Positions 47,760 through 60,237 of a DNA stretch of 64,000 bases are shown piece after piece. The translations under genes and the position numbers were made by a program. Origin of the DNA: Emergomyces orientalis (Eukaryota > Ascomycota > Eurotiomycetes > Onygenales > Ajellomycetaceae); the NCBI GenBank assembly GCA_002110485.1, contig MOWL01000045.1:1178001-1242000 (forward strand). The letters are read 5' to 3'. The notes beneath the pieces are model-generated. The model was not told the DNA's origin. It ran no database searches and saw only the letters and a list, made by a program, of their open reading frames with translations. Position 1 is the first letter of the stretch. Each line of letters starts with the position of its first letter.

Positions 47760-49782
47760 AGAATGAGGAGGGGTGTTTTTATGAAATATGAAAAGAGAAA
47801 TAATAATGGTTTTTCAGTTTATCGTGGGGCTTGTTGGGAAGACGATGGTGGGTATATGCATTTCAGCTTCATCTCCTGTCTTGCGCCGTCCTCTGACCAT
47901 TTGCCTGTTTTATCTATCAGATAAGAAACCAGAAGGCGAGCTTTGGTGGTGAGTTGGCCAATTGTTATATTTATTTATTTTATTTATTGTTTTTATTTCC
48001 AAAATCTTCTTCTTTTGTGTGCGTGTGTGTGTTTTAATAAACAGATGAAATCGAAGTTATTTTTCTAGCTTCCAAAGATATAAATATGAAAATCTACGAT
48101 ATCTATTTGCATTTATGCAATGTGTAGTGTTTTATCTTCCGTTTGTGTAATTCGAACAAGCTAACAAGACTCTCTACTGGCGTCAAATTAACCACACTAG
48201 GCTGGATACACGAACAAAAAGCCCTGGTCAATCTTAGAGCAAGACATCTCATGCAAAATATGGAAGTGTGTTTCACATTAGATTTCAAGACCCGCGCTAT
48301 TCGAATGAGACGGGAGGTTGGGTTTGAGGCTATATATAGGAGAGCATGTATGGGTGCCGGGGAGCTTTTGCAAAAAATTAGACAAACGTGTCCCATTGTA
48401 TTCTATTCTCGCCTTTTTTTTTATATATATTTTACTGGTGGCCACCGCGTCAAGCAGCTCTGTTAGATCTCGCTCAGCCAACTGGTTCGTCGTCTGTGCT
48501 GAGAATGCCGCGGTCTTCATAAACAAAATTCATGTGCGGGGATATTTTGTAGGGGAAGGTAGTTTACATAATATCTCGTTCAGAAACACCGATTATCGAT
48601 TATGGGGAATAAATAGTGTTACGCGGATGCCCAATCTCTAGGTAGATAGATGTTGGAGAGGTGATAAAACCTTGGATACTCACTCTGGTACCCAAAGAAT
48701 TTTCTGCAGTTCTGCGTTTTGTAACTTCCCATTGCGGCTCTCAATCACTAGGTTTGTTACTCTCTAGGCGGGGGAGGTGAGATATAACACTATTCCACTG
48801 GGCCGCCCGGTTGGTAGACAATAGATTAATAGCAGTAATAGTAGGCATCATCTTTAAGTCTATCTGTTCTGGTTTGGGTTTCTTTCTCTTCCACGGTGGG
48901 TGGCTGGGAAAATGGTTGGGAGGAATTCCTCCCCCAGAAGAAGCCCCCGCTGAGGAAGCTTAAATACATTAAAAAATTAAGTTCATCAAAGTGGCTGAAA
49001 GTTGACAACCGAGTAGTAACTAATAATCAACCCTCTGTTGGTTCAATAAGCAAAATTTGACCAGCGAAGAAGATCTTGAAAGAATGCCGGGAGGGCGTCG
49101 AGGGTGGCTAACAAGAACACATTGCTGCTCTCGCCCTAAGCTTTCTTGCCCACGAAGAACCTTAGGAGAGCCATTGATGCTGGCGGAGGCGCGTTTTGAA
49201 AAGCGCCATACTCCTCATTTTGTGGCTCATAAATGTGCTCGATATAACGAGTTCATTAGTTTTGCTTGGAGAATGATCCTGGATTTCTTCGACTTATGAG
49301 CGCACAGCGTACAGAGTCAGTTGGGATATTCAGACTGCAAAGTCCAGGCTTCGGCTACTCTAAAATATTTAAGAGACTCCAAAAGGCGTTATCACAGCCA
49401 GCCCCTATTGATGTCTCCGAAGTTCGGGAGCCAAGCCCATCATGCCCCGGGGTGTCAGCTGGGAACTTGTGAAATATCAGGATGTAGCGCAGTGGTTTTT
49501 GTCAGAAATTTATCCGCACACTCGACGCCATCAACTACCAGATCCTATTTATGGCAATGCAGGTTGAGACACGCAAGTGGGAAGGAATTGAAACGACACA
49601 ACAAGGGATGGACGACTACTGGCTGTGGAGGACGTATAAATATATCAAACACCAACTTCGACTGACCCTTACAAGAGAACATTATTTTATGCGCAGGAAA
49701 GCCTCCCTCGGTATATGCCACTGACATATCTACTTACATCTTGCCCCGCCATCTACCCGTCAAACCATCTAAGCTACAGATC
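47760..49782. other. Intergenic, no gene seen
   Basis: 3' UTR of the aldolase followed by about 1.9 kb with short overlapping frames on both strands and no recognisable motif. Confidence 0.5.
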
Positions 49783-51039
49783 ATGAGAACCAACCCCTGG
49801 GCAAAAGGGCTCTTCGCCTTCCACCCCTTCCCGGCTCCAAGCAGATACTCGTCCACCCTACAAAAACCACCACCACCTGCACCGCCACCACTACGACAAC
49901 AACAACAACAAAAACCCCCAACTCGCACCTCCCAAACCCTCACCCTTCCCCATTCCCACTCCCACTCCCGCACCCTCAGTTACGCCGAATACGGCCCGCC
50001 CACCGGCTTCCCCCTCCTTTACTTCCACGGCTACCCTTCCTCCCGCCTGGAAGCCGGCTCCCTCACCCCGCTCGCCCACTGCCTCCACCTCCGCATCATC
50101 GCCCCCGACCGTCCCGGCTTCGGCCGCTCCACTTACCAACCGAACTGTCGTATCATGGACTGGCCGGCTGATGTGCGTGCGCTGGCGGATCATCTGGGTC
50201 TGGCAAGGTTTGCGGTTTTGGGGGGGTCCGGGGGTGGGCCGTATGCGCTTGCTTGTGCCAGGGAGGGGGGTGGGGATGGGGTTCTTGGTGGTGGTGCTGG
50301 TGGGAGAAGGCTAGTGGGGGTGGGGGTGTTGGCGGGGGCGGGACCGTGGTGGGGTGCTGATAACGCAGCTGCTACGAGTGATGCTGATGATGTTGATGGA
50401 AGAAGGGGTATTTCGGGGCCGAGGAAGGTTTTGGCGGGGATAGCGAGGAGGTGGCCTGGGGGTTTAGAGGGGATGAGTGATTTTTTGGTCAGGCGGGGTA
50501 GGTGGGTGGTGGGCACAGGGGTGGTTGAGAGGTGGTTGGATAGGTGGCTTGATGGTGTTGAGGGGGAGGGGGTTGTTGAGGGTATTGAGGATGAAGTGCC
50601 AGGTGGGAAGAGCTGTATACCAACGACAACGGTGACATCAACATCGACATCGACAGATGATGAAAAAATGAATAAAAAAGAACGCAGAGACCGATTTCTC
50701 CAGCTCGTCTTCGAGGCGTTTGCGCAGGGCAGTGCGGGCTTTGTACAGGAGACGCAGCTGCTGACGGCTGATGACTGGGGGTTTCTGTTTGAAGATGTGC
50801 GTTTCAAGAACGTGTTGATGTGGCATGGGACGGCGGATGCGAATTCGCCCATTAGGATGATCAGGTATATGGCGCAGAGGATGCCACATTGCGTTCTTAG
50901 GGAATTTGAAGGGGTGGATCATTACTCACTACTTGCTGGGAAAGAAGGGGCGGGGAGGCTGGAGGAGATTTTGGAGGAACTTGTACCGGCGAAGATGGTT
51001 AAGGAGTATATTGGAGCGGCAGGGAAAGGAGGGGAATGA
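49783..51039 (+). CDS. Alpha/beta hydrolase, 418 aa, single exon
   Basis: The frame is open from 49741, but the first ATG is 49783 (MRTNPWAKGLFAFHPFPAPS), so that start is used. The N-terminus is basic with aromatic residues and may be a mitochondrial presequence (inference). A Pro/Gln stretch (PPPPAPPPLRQQQQQ) and a His/Ser stretch follow. The fold begins at TLSYAEYGPPTGFPLLYFHG with the oxyanion HGYPSS; then come APDRPGFGRS and the nucleophile elbow GGSGGGPYA. The acid is in HGTADANSPIRM and the His in FEGVDHYSLLAG, so the triad is complete. A Gly-rich, poorly folded insert (GGGDGVLGGGAGGRR onward) follows the elbow. Nearest kin are general AB-hydrolase-1 proteins; the substrate is unknown. 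Confidence 0.85.
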   Translation: MRTNPWAKGLFAFHPFPAPSRYSSTLQKPPPPAPPPLRQQQQQKPPTRTSQTLTLPHSHSHSRTLSYAEYGPPTGFPLLYFHGYPSSRLEAGSLTPLAHCLHLRIIAPDRPGFGRSTYQPNCRIMDWPADVRALADHLGLARFAVLGGSGGGPYALACAREGGGDGVLGGGAGGRRLVGVGVLAGAGPWWGADNAAATSDADDVDGRRGISGPRKVLAGIARRWPGGLEGMSDFLVRRGRWVVGTGVVERWLDRWLDGVEGEGVVEGIEDEVPGGKSCIPTTTVTSTSTSTDDEKMNKKERRDRFLQLVFEAFAQGSAGFVQETQLLTADDWGFLFEDVRFKNVLMWHGTADANSPIRMIRYMAQRMPHCVLREFEGVDHYSLLAGKEGAGRLEEILEELVPAKMVKEYIGAAGKGGE

Positions 51040-53649
51040 AGCGATCAATAAATATTTCATTGATTAGTGTTTTACTGGAGCAATTGGGAGTGGATATGGT
51101 TTGTGGTTTGTGTATGATATAGCTGCGTTTTTCTCTCTACTTGTTGTGTACGATACACGATACCCCATTCTGGATTGCTATTTTTGTTTTTCATTTTCCC
51201 TTCTTCATAACTTCTATGTATTATATTTATGGATTGAGGGACCGGATGACTATATCAACTCCATCTGTATACTAACAATGCATCACACTTGTTTTCTCCC
51301 TGTCATTGGAACACCTCCATGTGAACGAGTCATCGAGACCGAACTTAGGCTTCTGGTTTCGCAATATGATATCCATCCAGTACCCAGTCGACAAGCAACC
51401 CCTTTTGTTCTTATCGATGAGCTGCGAGGAGCAAATGGCTACATTTTATCTAACTGACTGCGTGTTTTCTTTCCAGGTGACAGTAGATATTACTCCGTGT
51501 AAATGCCAGCCTTGTACTAATACTCTCAATACTATAACAGCTATACGCTGACTACATTTCTCTGTTCTCCATTTAGGTATATAGCGCATGGATGGCCATT
51601 GAGTTAATTTTATTCACAATGCATTTATGTGCTTCTTAATCACTGCACGCCACGATGCATAGGCCGACACTTTACACCCCAGCTCTCTACGGCAAACGCA
51701 GTGACTAATCAACGCGTAGTATGAAGTGGAAAGAAAACAAACGTCTGCAATTAGGGTTAATGGTTGGTTTGCAGCTTGTTCCACGGGTGAGGGCGTGGTA
51801 ACGTTGGAGGTTACAGCCAGCTTCACCCTTTCAGTGCGTTGCCCAGGCTGAGCAGGGTATAGAACGTCGAAAACAAAAGCTTCGTTCGCAGGTCTGGACC
51901 CTCGCTCTTGGAGCCTGTCCATCCCCCGATTCCCCGCTAATACTTTGTCTCAGTGACGTGACGATCTCTGATCAGAATTGGTTGCTGGGATCGTGCATTC
52001 ATATGGTGTCCACTATGGCGAAAAAAAAGAAAAGAAAGAAACACAAAAGGTTAGAGCTTGCGTGGTCTGGCTGGGTACCTTTGCGTTGAAACCGCCGTTG
52101 AAACGCTGTTTGATGGTTAGCTTGACCATCAATTGCACGTTTGAAAAGAGAGGGCAAATGTCATCAGTATCAGCTGGGAGGAACCAGTTAGTTATATAAG
52201 GTAGTTATTCTTTATTTAGGAACTTGCTAACTTCTCTTCTTCTTGATTTTGTCCATTCCCCAGCGCGTGCTAGGGAACTACTTCGTGTCTCGGAGAGAAG
52301 AGATATAAATAGTAGTGATGGGCCGCTTGGCAGGATCGGGTGGCGAGCAATACCGAACACCTGCGCGCACCGGCCTGGAGGATAGGCGTTGGCTCTGCCC
52401 TCGGCGAGGCTGTTTTCGCGGTCCACAGAATTTTAAGCCGCCAGCCATTCTATTCTCGCAGTTGTATACTTTCTTGAAACCGCAATGGTTGCAGACAGGA
52501 CACAATGGGGAAAGTGGCTGCTGATAGAGTATTTTACTTTGCTGGAGAATCCAAGAAATATCCGTGAACTGAATCCATGAAACCTTGTTCCAGTTACGGG
52601 AAAGTTCCTTGTTTCCATCCTCCCCCCGCTGACGAAGAAATTGGCAGTTCAACGAGGTTAGGTTTTTAGCTTTTTGCCTTGCTTTCCTCTGTTCTTCCTT
52701 TTTTCCCACCCGCTGACGCTAGAAAACAGGTCGATGTGGATCATGGATGCTGTTGGGCAGTGGCCTAGGTCTGGCCCCCTGCAACAATCAGCCAGTGAGG
52801 TGGATGCCATACGTGGAGGCATTTCTGCTCCCGCCCTTTTTTTTTTCGATTTCTTCACATCCAGCAGACCGAGACACGATGAGCCACTTGAGACATGAAC
52901 AGCACTACTGCGTGTTGTAATTATTCTGGGCAACTACTATTTTTTTTAACCCATGTCGTAGCAGGGCGGGCTTGTCCGGGTCGGCGTGCCTGGTTCCTGG
53001 CCGAAGAACCGTGGAAAGAAAAATAACGTTTATCCGCTGCATTTTCCATATTATTATATTTCTATCTTTCTTATTTACCCTTTTTTCCGGTTCCTTGTTC
53101 TCCCAGCGAGTTGCGAAAGACAAATAATAAAACGAATCTGCCCGAAACGGAGTACGCAAAGAAGAGACCGACGCCGGTTGTTGTCTGATTCCCCCGCTCT
53201 TTGTCTGCATTATTGTGCTGCTCATTTCCCACGATTTATCCCAGATATCCCATTTCAATAGGCTCCAACTGCAATTTCATCGTTTGCCTCTTTCCTTCTT
53301 TCCTTAATTTTTTTTTTTCCTCTCCCTTTTTCTTTCGCCCTTTAACACCACATTCCCCTTGCTGGCCTCATATTCTCTACATTCGTTCCAAGTCTCCAAA
53401 ATCCTCAAGTCCTCTAATACCTCCCCTCTTGCCTGTCACGCTCCTCCGATACATACCCTTGGCCATTGTCTACATTTGCTCACGTGGGATATTCAGGTCT
53501 GGTGATGGCATGCCCCTCTCTACCTTGTAGATGAGAGTGTCTGCTCGTTCGCCAAGTTCCTGTCGCTCATTTCGGGGGAAAATTAGTGCGTAACTGCACA
53601 TATATAACTGTTTGATTAGCATATCCATACCTTATCGCTGCCGATCCAT
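51040..53649. other. Intergenic, no gene seen
   Basis: About 2.6 kb with short frames only. A minus-strand 102-codon frame at 51922-51614 contains a protein-like FVFDVLYPAQPGQRTERVKL stretch but no start context, introns or domain. The last 400 bases are CT-rich and likely the promoter and 5' UTR of the channel gene. Confidence 0.45.
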
Positions 53650-56600
53650 ATGGCAGGCGCTATATTAGTTCGCCAGAGCGCTGGCAAGTCCCCCGCAGAC
53701 CAGCTCCTGGAGCTCATCCAAAATCCATTCAGTTCCGCAGTATGTAGTATTTTTATCCAAATTCCTCATTTGAGTAAAACTAATTTTTCTTGTTTGCCTT
53801 CAGTTCCAACTCAATGCCTTCTGGGCTTCGTTTGGTACCTCAGTGGGACTGACGCTTCTCCTTGCGTTGATCTTCTCCCTCTTCCGTCCCCGCAACTCCC
53901 TGGTCTACGCCCCTAAAGTAAAACATGCGGACAGGAAGCATGCCCCTCCTGCCCTGGGAAATGGCCTGTTGGCTTGGCTTACTCCGGTCATAAGAACTAA
54001 AGAGAGCGAGCTCGTTGACTGCATTGGCCTCGATGCCACGGTGTTCCTGCGCTTCACCAGAATGTGCCGCAACATGTTTTTGGTGCTGAGCATCATCGGC
54101 TGCTTCGTTATGATTCCAATCAACGTCACTCAGAGCAAGCCACCCGCAGGTATTAATGGCTTCGCAACCATGACCCCCGAGTATGTCTCATACCGCGCAA
54201 TGTGGAGTCATGTCGTTTGTCTCTGGGCCTTTGATGCCATCGTCGCCTATTTCCTTTGGCGGAATTATAAGGTCGTCTCCACTTTGAGGAGGCATTATTT
54301 TGAAAGCTCTGAATATCAAAAAAGTCTACATGCTAGAACCCTCTTGGTAAGCTTCTACCATAGTGCGTTATTTTAACATATCATGGCTTAATTAATGTTG
54401 GATACAGGTCAGACATATACCACCCGATTTCAGAACCGATGAAGGCCTCCTGCGCTTAACAGATGAGATCAACCCGACCCCTTTAATACCCCGGGCTACG
54501 ATTGGTCGGAACATGAAGGAACTACCAAAACTTATCGCAGAGCATGAGAAATTGGTTCGACAGCTTGAAGAAGTGCTTGCCAAATACTTTAAAAATCCGG
54601 AGCAACTCCCCCCAAAGCGCCCTACCTGCCGTCCTTCAAAAGAATATCAGACGGACCATGGATCTGGCAAAGTGGACGCTATCGACTACCTCACAGACCG
54701 CATTCGAGACCTCGAGGCCGAAATCAAGTATGTCCGTGAGTCGATCGATACCCTGAATGCTATGCCCTACGGTTTCGCTAGCTGGGAATCCATCACCAAC
54801 GCTCATGTGGCAGCTTATACTGCCCGAAATAAACATCCAAAAGGCACAACGATATCTCTTGCCCCACGACCTTATGATATCATCTGGGAAAACTTGGCCC
54901 TTACGAACAAGAGCCGGAGATGGAAACGTGTTATCAACTTTTTCTGGTCAACCGTGCTGACCGTGTTGTGGGTCGCACCTAACGCCATGATTGCTATTTT
55001 CTTATCTGATCTGTCCAACTTGGGCAAGGTCTGGGAAGGATTTCGGAAAGAGCTGTATAAAAATCCCAAGACTTGGGCCGCGGTGCAAGGTATTGCAGCT
55101 CCAGCACTGACATCTTTGATATACCTGGTCTTACCTATGATATTCCGGCGCCTCGCGATCCGGGCTGGTGATATTACGAAAACCTCGCGGGAGCGCCATG
55201 TTATCCATAGTTTATACGCTTTCTTCGTCTTTAACAACCTGGTGGTATTCTCAATATTCTCGGCAATTTGGTCATTCGTTTCCGCAGTGATCGAAGCCAA
55301 AAAAAACAATAAAAATGACCTCTGGGATGCAATCGTCCAGGGGCAGTTTTATTTCCAAATTATGACAGCCCTTTGCCACGTCTCCCCTTTTTGGGTCACC
55401 TGGCTTCTGCAGAGAAACCTTGGCGCCGCCATTGACCTTATCCAGATCGTCAACATGACATGCATTTGGTTTGCTAAGTGGTTTATGACAATGACTCCCA
55501 GGCAGATTATCGAATGGACTGCCCCTCCCCCATTCCCCTACGCAAGTTATTACAACTACTTCCTTTTCTATGCGACGGTAGCACTCTGCTTCGCGACCCT
55601 GCAGCCAATCATCCTCCCCGTAACTGCCCTCTACTTTGCAGTCGATTCCTGGCTCAAGAAATATCTCCTCCTCTACGTTTTCGTCACCAAAACCGAGTCC
55701 GGCGGCCAATATTGGCGTGTCCTCTTCAATCGTCTACTCTTCGCAGTTATCCTGGCCAACTTCGTGACTGCACTAGTCGTCAAAGCCAAGGGGAGCTGGA
55801 CCATGGTCTTCTGTCTCGTCCCCCTCCCCTTTCTACTGCTCGCGTTTAAATGGTTCTGTAAACGAACTTTTGACGATGGTTTGACATACTACAGCCGCAT
55901 GATATCCGTCGACGCAGAAGCCCTCGTCTCCGGGAAGGGTGGAAAGAAAGCCTCTGAACGAATCGCCTCTAAATTCGGCCATCCAGCCCTCTACAAGCCA
56001 CTTATGACGCCAATGGTCCACGCCAAGGCCGCCGACGCGCTGGAGAAGATCTTCCAAGCACGACAAGGAGGTGGTGCAGCTGTCACCGGCGAATACTCAG
56101 ATATAGCGCTGCAGAAGATGTCCTCCAACGAACCTGGCCGAGCATCTGGTCCACCCCCCGATGCGCCATTCGAAGTGGTCCCGGAAAACCAACTCGACTT
56201 CGCCTACTTCAAAGACCGGGCTGACTTCCGCGACGAGTTCGGCGGCGGCATCTACGGCCGGCCGGAAGATATGATAAGTGAACGCTCACACACACCCCGG
56301 AGCTTCTTTAACGGTCTAGACTCCCCGGGCTCCTCGCGGGCCTCGTCGCCTGTGCGACAAGCGCAAGGGAGAGCGGGAAATGGGCTAGTGCGGCCCGGCC
56401 ATATACCCGGCAGGTCATTTGATAGCCAGACCACACCGCCTCCAGTGCCTAACATCTCTCAGCTTCCTGCGTATCAATCGTCGGTGATGGAGGGGGATAA
56501 TCAAGCTTTTTACCAGGCCGTGACAGTGGATAATGAAAGCGAAAGGGCGCTTTTGAGTAACGCTCAGGCTCCTCCTGTTCAATATTCTGCTGATATTGCC

Positions 56601-56711
56601 TCGTATGATAGACGAGAAAGCAGTCGTTCGAGGAGTCCCTATGGACCACCGCGGACTCCAGGAGGTCATGCCGATACGTCTTATGAGGCGTATCGGGGCA
56701 TGCGATATTAA
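53650..56711 (+). CDS. CSC1/OSCA-type calcium-permeable stress-gated cation channel, 978 aa
   Basis: Exons 53650..53739, 53804..54346 and 54408..56711 give 978 aa. The family layout is present in order: N-terminal TM (FWASFGTSVGLTLLLALIFS), the RSN1 N-terminal TM block with RPRNSLVYAPK and SELVDCIGLDATVFLRF, and a cytosolic domain with VRHIPPDFRTDEGLLRLTDE, DAIDYLTDRI and GFASWESITNAHVAAY. The 7-TM core from about residue 395 includes APRPYDIIWENLAL, FFVFNNLVVFSIFSAIWSFV and TPRQIIEWTAPPPFPYASYY. The C-terminal 230 residues are hydrophilic and Ser/Pro-rich, ending SYEAYRGMRY. Yeast Csc1 and plant OSCA are hyperosmolality- or mechano-gated calcium channels; fungal paralogues (RSN1, PHM7) are in the same family, and which one this equals is not decided. 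Confidence 0.93.
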
Positions 56712-57269
56712 ACCCCCTTCTTTTCTCTTGGTGTGTGTACATCCGTGTGAGGGAGTTACCGCTAAGGGGTTATAATAATGACTACTTATATATAATATTG
56801 TTTTTCCTAAATACATTTTTTATTTGTACTGTTGATACCTGGGAGGCATTTGGGCCACAGGGAGGGGGTTGGCTCCTTTTTGTTAAGGTTTGGAAGACGG
56901 GCTTTTTTGTGCATGTATAGAGGGTGGCATCCCAAAAGCGATGTTGGTTATTTCTTTTTGTCATTTAGATAGTCCGATATGGCATTTTCCTCTTGTGTTG
57001 GGGGTTGGGGCCATCGGAACGGGATATCATGTAGGGGGTTTCGTCTTTTTCGCCTGTTCCCTTTAACATGTCTGGTGTTTGGTGGTTAGGAAAAGGACGG
57101 AATACATACATACATACATATATACTAGTGCCTGCATACAACTATAACATATTCAATTTCCCAATTAAGACTCATAGGAGGAGATAATAGTTCATGATAA
57201 AGTTGTGTTCAAGACACTCCAAGATTAAATCGCAGCGCCCCTTAATTATATATATATATTATATATAAT

Positions 57270-57279
57270 GTCACGTGAC
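57270..57279. promoter_or_regulatory. GTCACGTGAC palindrome (possible bHLH/Cbf1-type site)
   Basis: A perfect 10-base palindrome with a CACGTG E-box core, directly after a TA repeat. The match is exact, but function is not shown. Confidence 0.35.
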
Positions 57280-57423
57280 TTTACTCACCTCAGCCCTAAC
57301 TCTCCAGGGCCCAACTGAACTAAAACTGCTCAGCCCAGGCCCAGCTCGCTTTCCCCGCAAACCAACCAAAATCACCAGGACAGCTCAACAGACCACTGAT
57401 ATTTGCTGCTCAGACCTCTTCGC

Positions 57424-57462
57424 TTCCCCTCTTCTCTTCCCCTCTTCTCTTCCCCTCTTCTC
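57424..57462. repeat. Perfect 13-bp tandem repeat x3
   Basis: Three exact copies of TTCCCCTCTTCTC (57424-57436, 57437-57449, 57450-57462). Confidence 0.95.
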
Positions 57463-57483
57463 CTAAACATCAGATACAGCATC

Positions 57484-57485
<2 letters not shown>

Positions 57486-57515
<30 letters not shown>

Positions 57516-57520
57516 CCTCC
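57486..57520. repeat. CCTCGT hexanucleotide repeat, ~6 copies
   Basis: Five perfect units plus most of a sixth, 23 bases after the 13-bp repeat. Reading through it gives an artefactual LVLVLV peptide. Confidence 0.95.
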
Positions 57521-58030
57521 TCCCCCGCCAGCTCTCCGCTGAAAATACCAGCTTCATACACAGCGCAGAGCTGCGAGCAGCACCCTACAACGCCGTTCGT
57601 TCCCTCCAGCGACCTAGCACATCCTATATGTCAACCTCCGCACCTACCGTAAAAACACACTATGTCTAATGACACATATTTCTAAAAACCTTCTCTGCAT
57701 TTACCCAGCTTGCAGGAGTAAATGCACTCGCTAAGAAGAGCGCGAGCTTCTTCTTCTCATGCATTTTGAGGCAGAAACACGAGGGTAGAGCTGGCACACT
57801 GGCATATACCAATGTGACAAGGGGGGGATAAATAAACGAGGACTTTTTGGAATCTGCAATAGACGGACAAAACATAAGCTGCTATTTGCGCTCATCTATA
57901 TAATAACTATAGAGGCACGGGGATAAAATCCCGTTTCTGTCAACCTTTTATCGGCTCCTGTCGCTGGCAGGGAAAATAAAGCCATGACGTGGTACTCTCT
58001 ACTTCCTCCAGGACTAACAGCGTTCGAAGC

Positions 58031-58554
58031 ATGGCTGGTTCGAGTATTCGTATGTCCTTCTTTACGCTCTTCTTCTTCTTCCCTCTTCTTCATTTGTTAG
58101 AAAGTACGTTTTTCGTTTCTTACGTTTCTTTGTTCTACTTGATGTCAAGATTATCCTAGGAACAATCATAATCGCCCCCTGGGCATTCATGATCCTTTAC
58201 GATCTCCTACTTTACATTTGGCGCGCTTCTACCTATGAGATTCCCATCATCGGAGGCAGAGCGAGGGGGAGACAGAGGCCCCAGGCTCCAAGTTTTAGCG
58301 AGAGACCCGATGGAAGGAGGAGGACATTTAGTTTGACGACATCGCTTTATGAAGGGCAAGGGCAGCGGGGAAATAATGACGGGGAATATCGGGCTGGAAT
58401 TGATAATAGTTCTTCTTATAGCGATGGTAGTGGGAATGAATCTGATCCGTTTGCGGATTTTGGGAAGTATGGGGGGAACGGCGGTACGGATGGGGTTAGG
58501 TACAGGAAAGTGTACGCAGAACCTGATGTGATCGAAGGCGATGTGGGAGGTTAA
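58031..58554 (+). CDS. Small single-TM protein, 137 aa
   Basis: Exons 58031..58049 (19 bases) and 58160..58554 join in phase to give MAGSSIRTIIIAPWAFMILY and a 137-aa product. The donor is GTATGT and the acceptor TCCTAG. One membrane segment covers about residues 7-27. It is followed by a juxtamembrane motif YEIPIIGGRARGRQRPQAPS that looks conserved, and a Gly/Ser/Asp-rich tail with RRRTFSLTTSLYEGQG. The short N-terminus and Arg-rich side after the TM suggest a cytosolic C-terminus. Function unknown. The tiny first exon makes the start moderately certain. Confidence 0.6.
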
Positions 58555-60237
58555 TCGGGTGAAATTATGCCCCTGGACCTAACCACTTCTCTCGTTGCCT
58601 TACTTTTTTCTTCTCCTACTCTCTCCATGGTTACACATGTATTCTCTCCCTCTCACCAGTCCAATACAAATTTGCCGAAATTATCGTCAGGGTTGGAAAT
58701 GCTGCTATGACCCTAATGCCAATCAGGCAGCGCGGAACGATGCCGGATTATCTCGCCATTGATAAGCATTCATTCAGATACTCCCATTATGAGATTCTAG
58801 ATGCAATGCACGCAACCGATCCTCCCCCTAAATTCAGGACGGTGCGGGGCGAAGCTTGTTCTTCAAAATCAAGATTTGTTTGGCGTCGCTATATATTGCA
58901 GCTCTTGAGAGACCCTTTCCAACCGGGTGTGTACCCAGTACCACTGCGCCCCAGTGACCGTTTGGTTACTTGGTTACTTGGTTACTTGGTTTGCTTCATC
59001 CATCTAAGCTAAGTTACGCCGCATCGATCCTCTGACAACCTGGTCTCCTTTCCCCTTCCCCGCTGTGCCACTTTGTCTTCTTCCTGCTCTTTGTCCGGTT
59101 GCGTTGTTTGTTTGCTGTTTGTTTGTTGTTTGTTTGCCATAAGATATCCCTATATCTTGGCTTGTGAACCGAATATCCTTTGTACTGTGGTGGCGTCTTT
59201 CTCGTGTGATGTGCAGATTTTTGCATTTTCAGTGCGTGGCGTTCACTTTGTATAGCTAAAAGCTCGGTATGTGATTCTTTCTGTGCATGCGACATCGCCT
59301 CGAGGTTCTTGAACTTTTGGAATGCTACCTTTTACCCTGGTCTAGAAGCAGTGTAACCCCGGGGAAAATGATACTGCTGACCCCAATGGAAACGAATGAT
59401 TCCACTGCATCAACTTTGTTGCCTTTTGTTCTGTACCGCACGACACATCTTCTGCCTTTTCCAATTCACTCACTTAGCTTGTAATTCTCCGAATTATGGC
59501 TACAGCAAACCACATTACGGTTCCGGCTGCACACCTGCAGGCCTGGAGGCTAGCTCCAAAACAAATTATCAAATCTTGACCGCTTATCTCTGGAATCTTG
59601 TCAGAGCTTCTTCTGCATCTTTCCGACTGTTGTGACCGGGCCACCAACCGCTTTTATTCTGCAGTACAGCACGGCTTCCTGATAACAGTGAGAGTGCCGA
59701 ATTGTCTGACTTCCGGTCACACGCATCCCCACACCGTGGTTGCATTACCGGATGTCTGCCCTTGTCTGTCATATCCCAGGATATATCCATGCTTCACACT
59801 GGAAAATAGAATAGATAGGGGAGAACACCATGGCCATTCGGCGGCCATGTGAATTTCCGTATATTCACTTCCACGCTACTACCTCCCTTGACAAGAAAAA
59901 AAAATTGACATTAGTTTTTATCACTACCACCCCTTCCTCCCGTCGGCAAAGGGAAAATGTAAAAAGCATCAACAAGAGGAATAAAAATACATATCCGCGA
60001 CTGATGAATGTTTTTTACAAGGGATAAAATATATCGAGAACGACGACGGCCAAAACAGCAGTAGGAACAGCACCGACAACAGAAGAAACAACAACAAAAC
60101 CCATATCACCAGCCCAGAATGTTCACTTTCCAACCCCCCCCCCGCTCTCCTCTCAAGCAATTGACATCGCTCTCCATCATGCACAACAAAGCATACAACA
60201 ACAGCAACAACAAAAACAACCGTATCCTCCAGGCGCA
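58555..60237. other. Intergenic, no gene seen
   Basis: Short frames on both strands. It includes an 8-bp tandem TTGGTTAC at 58962-58990 and TTTG repeats at about 59105-59140. Codons open upstream of 60238 may belong to the next gene. Confidence 0.5.
58962..58990. repeat. TTGGTTAC tandem repeat, ~3.6 copies
   Basis: Three exact 8-base units (58962-58985) plus a partial fourth. Confidence 0.9.

Larger units (their letters stand above)
56712..58030. other. Intergenic with microsatellites
   Basis: 3' UTR of the channel gene, then TACA and TA repeats (about 57102-57125, 57245-57268), a GTCACGTGAC palindrome (57270-57279), a 13-bp tandem repeat (57424-57462) and a CCTCGT repeat (57486-57520). Open frames here follow the repeats. 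No gene supported. Confidence 0.5.

Noticed and set aside
51614..51922. 102-codon minus-strand frame with a protein-like middle
   Set aside because: No recognisable family, no acceptable extension at either side.
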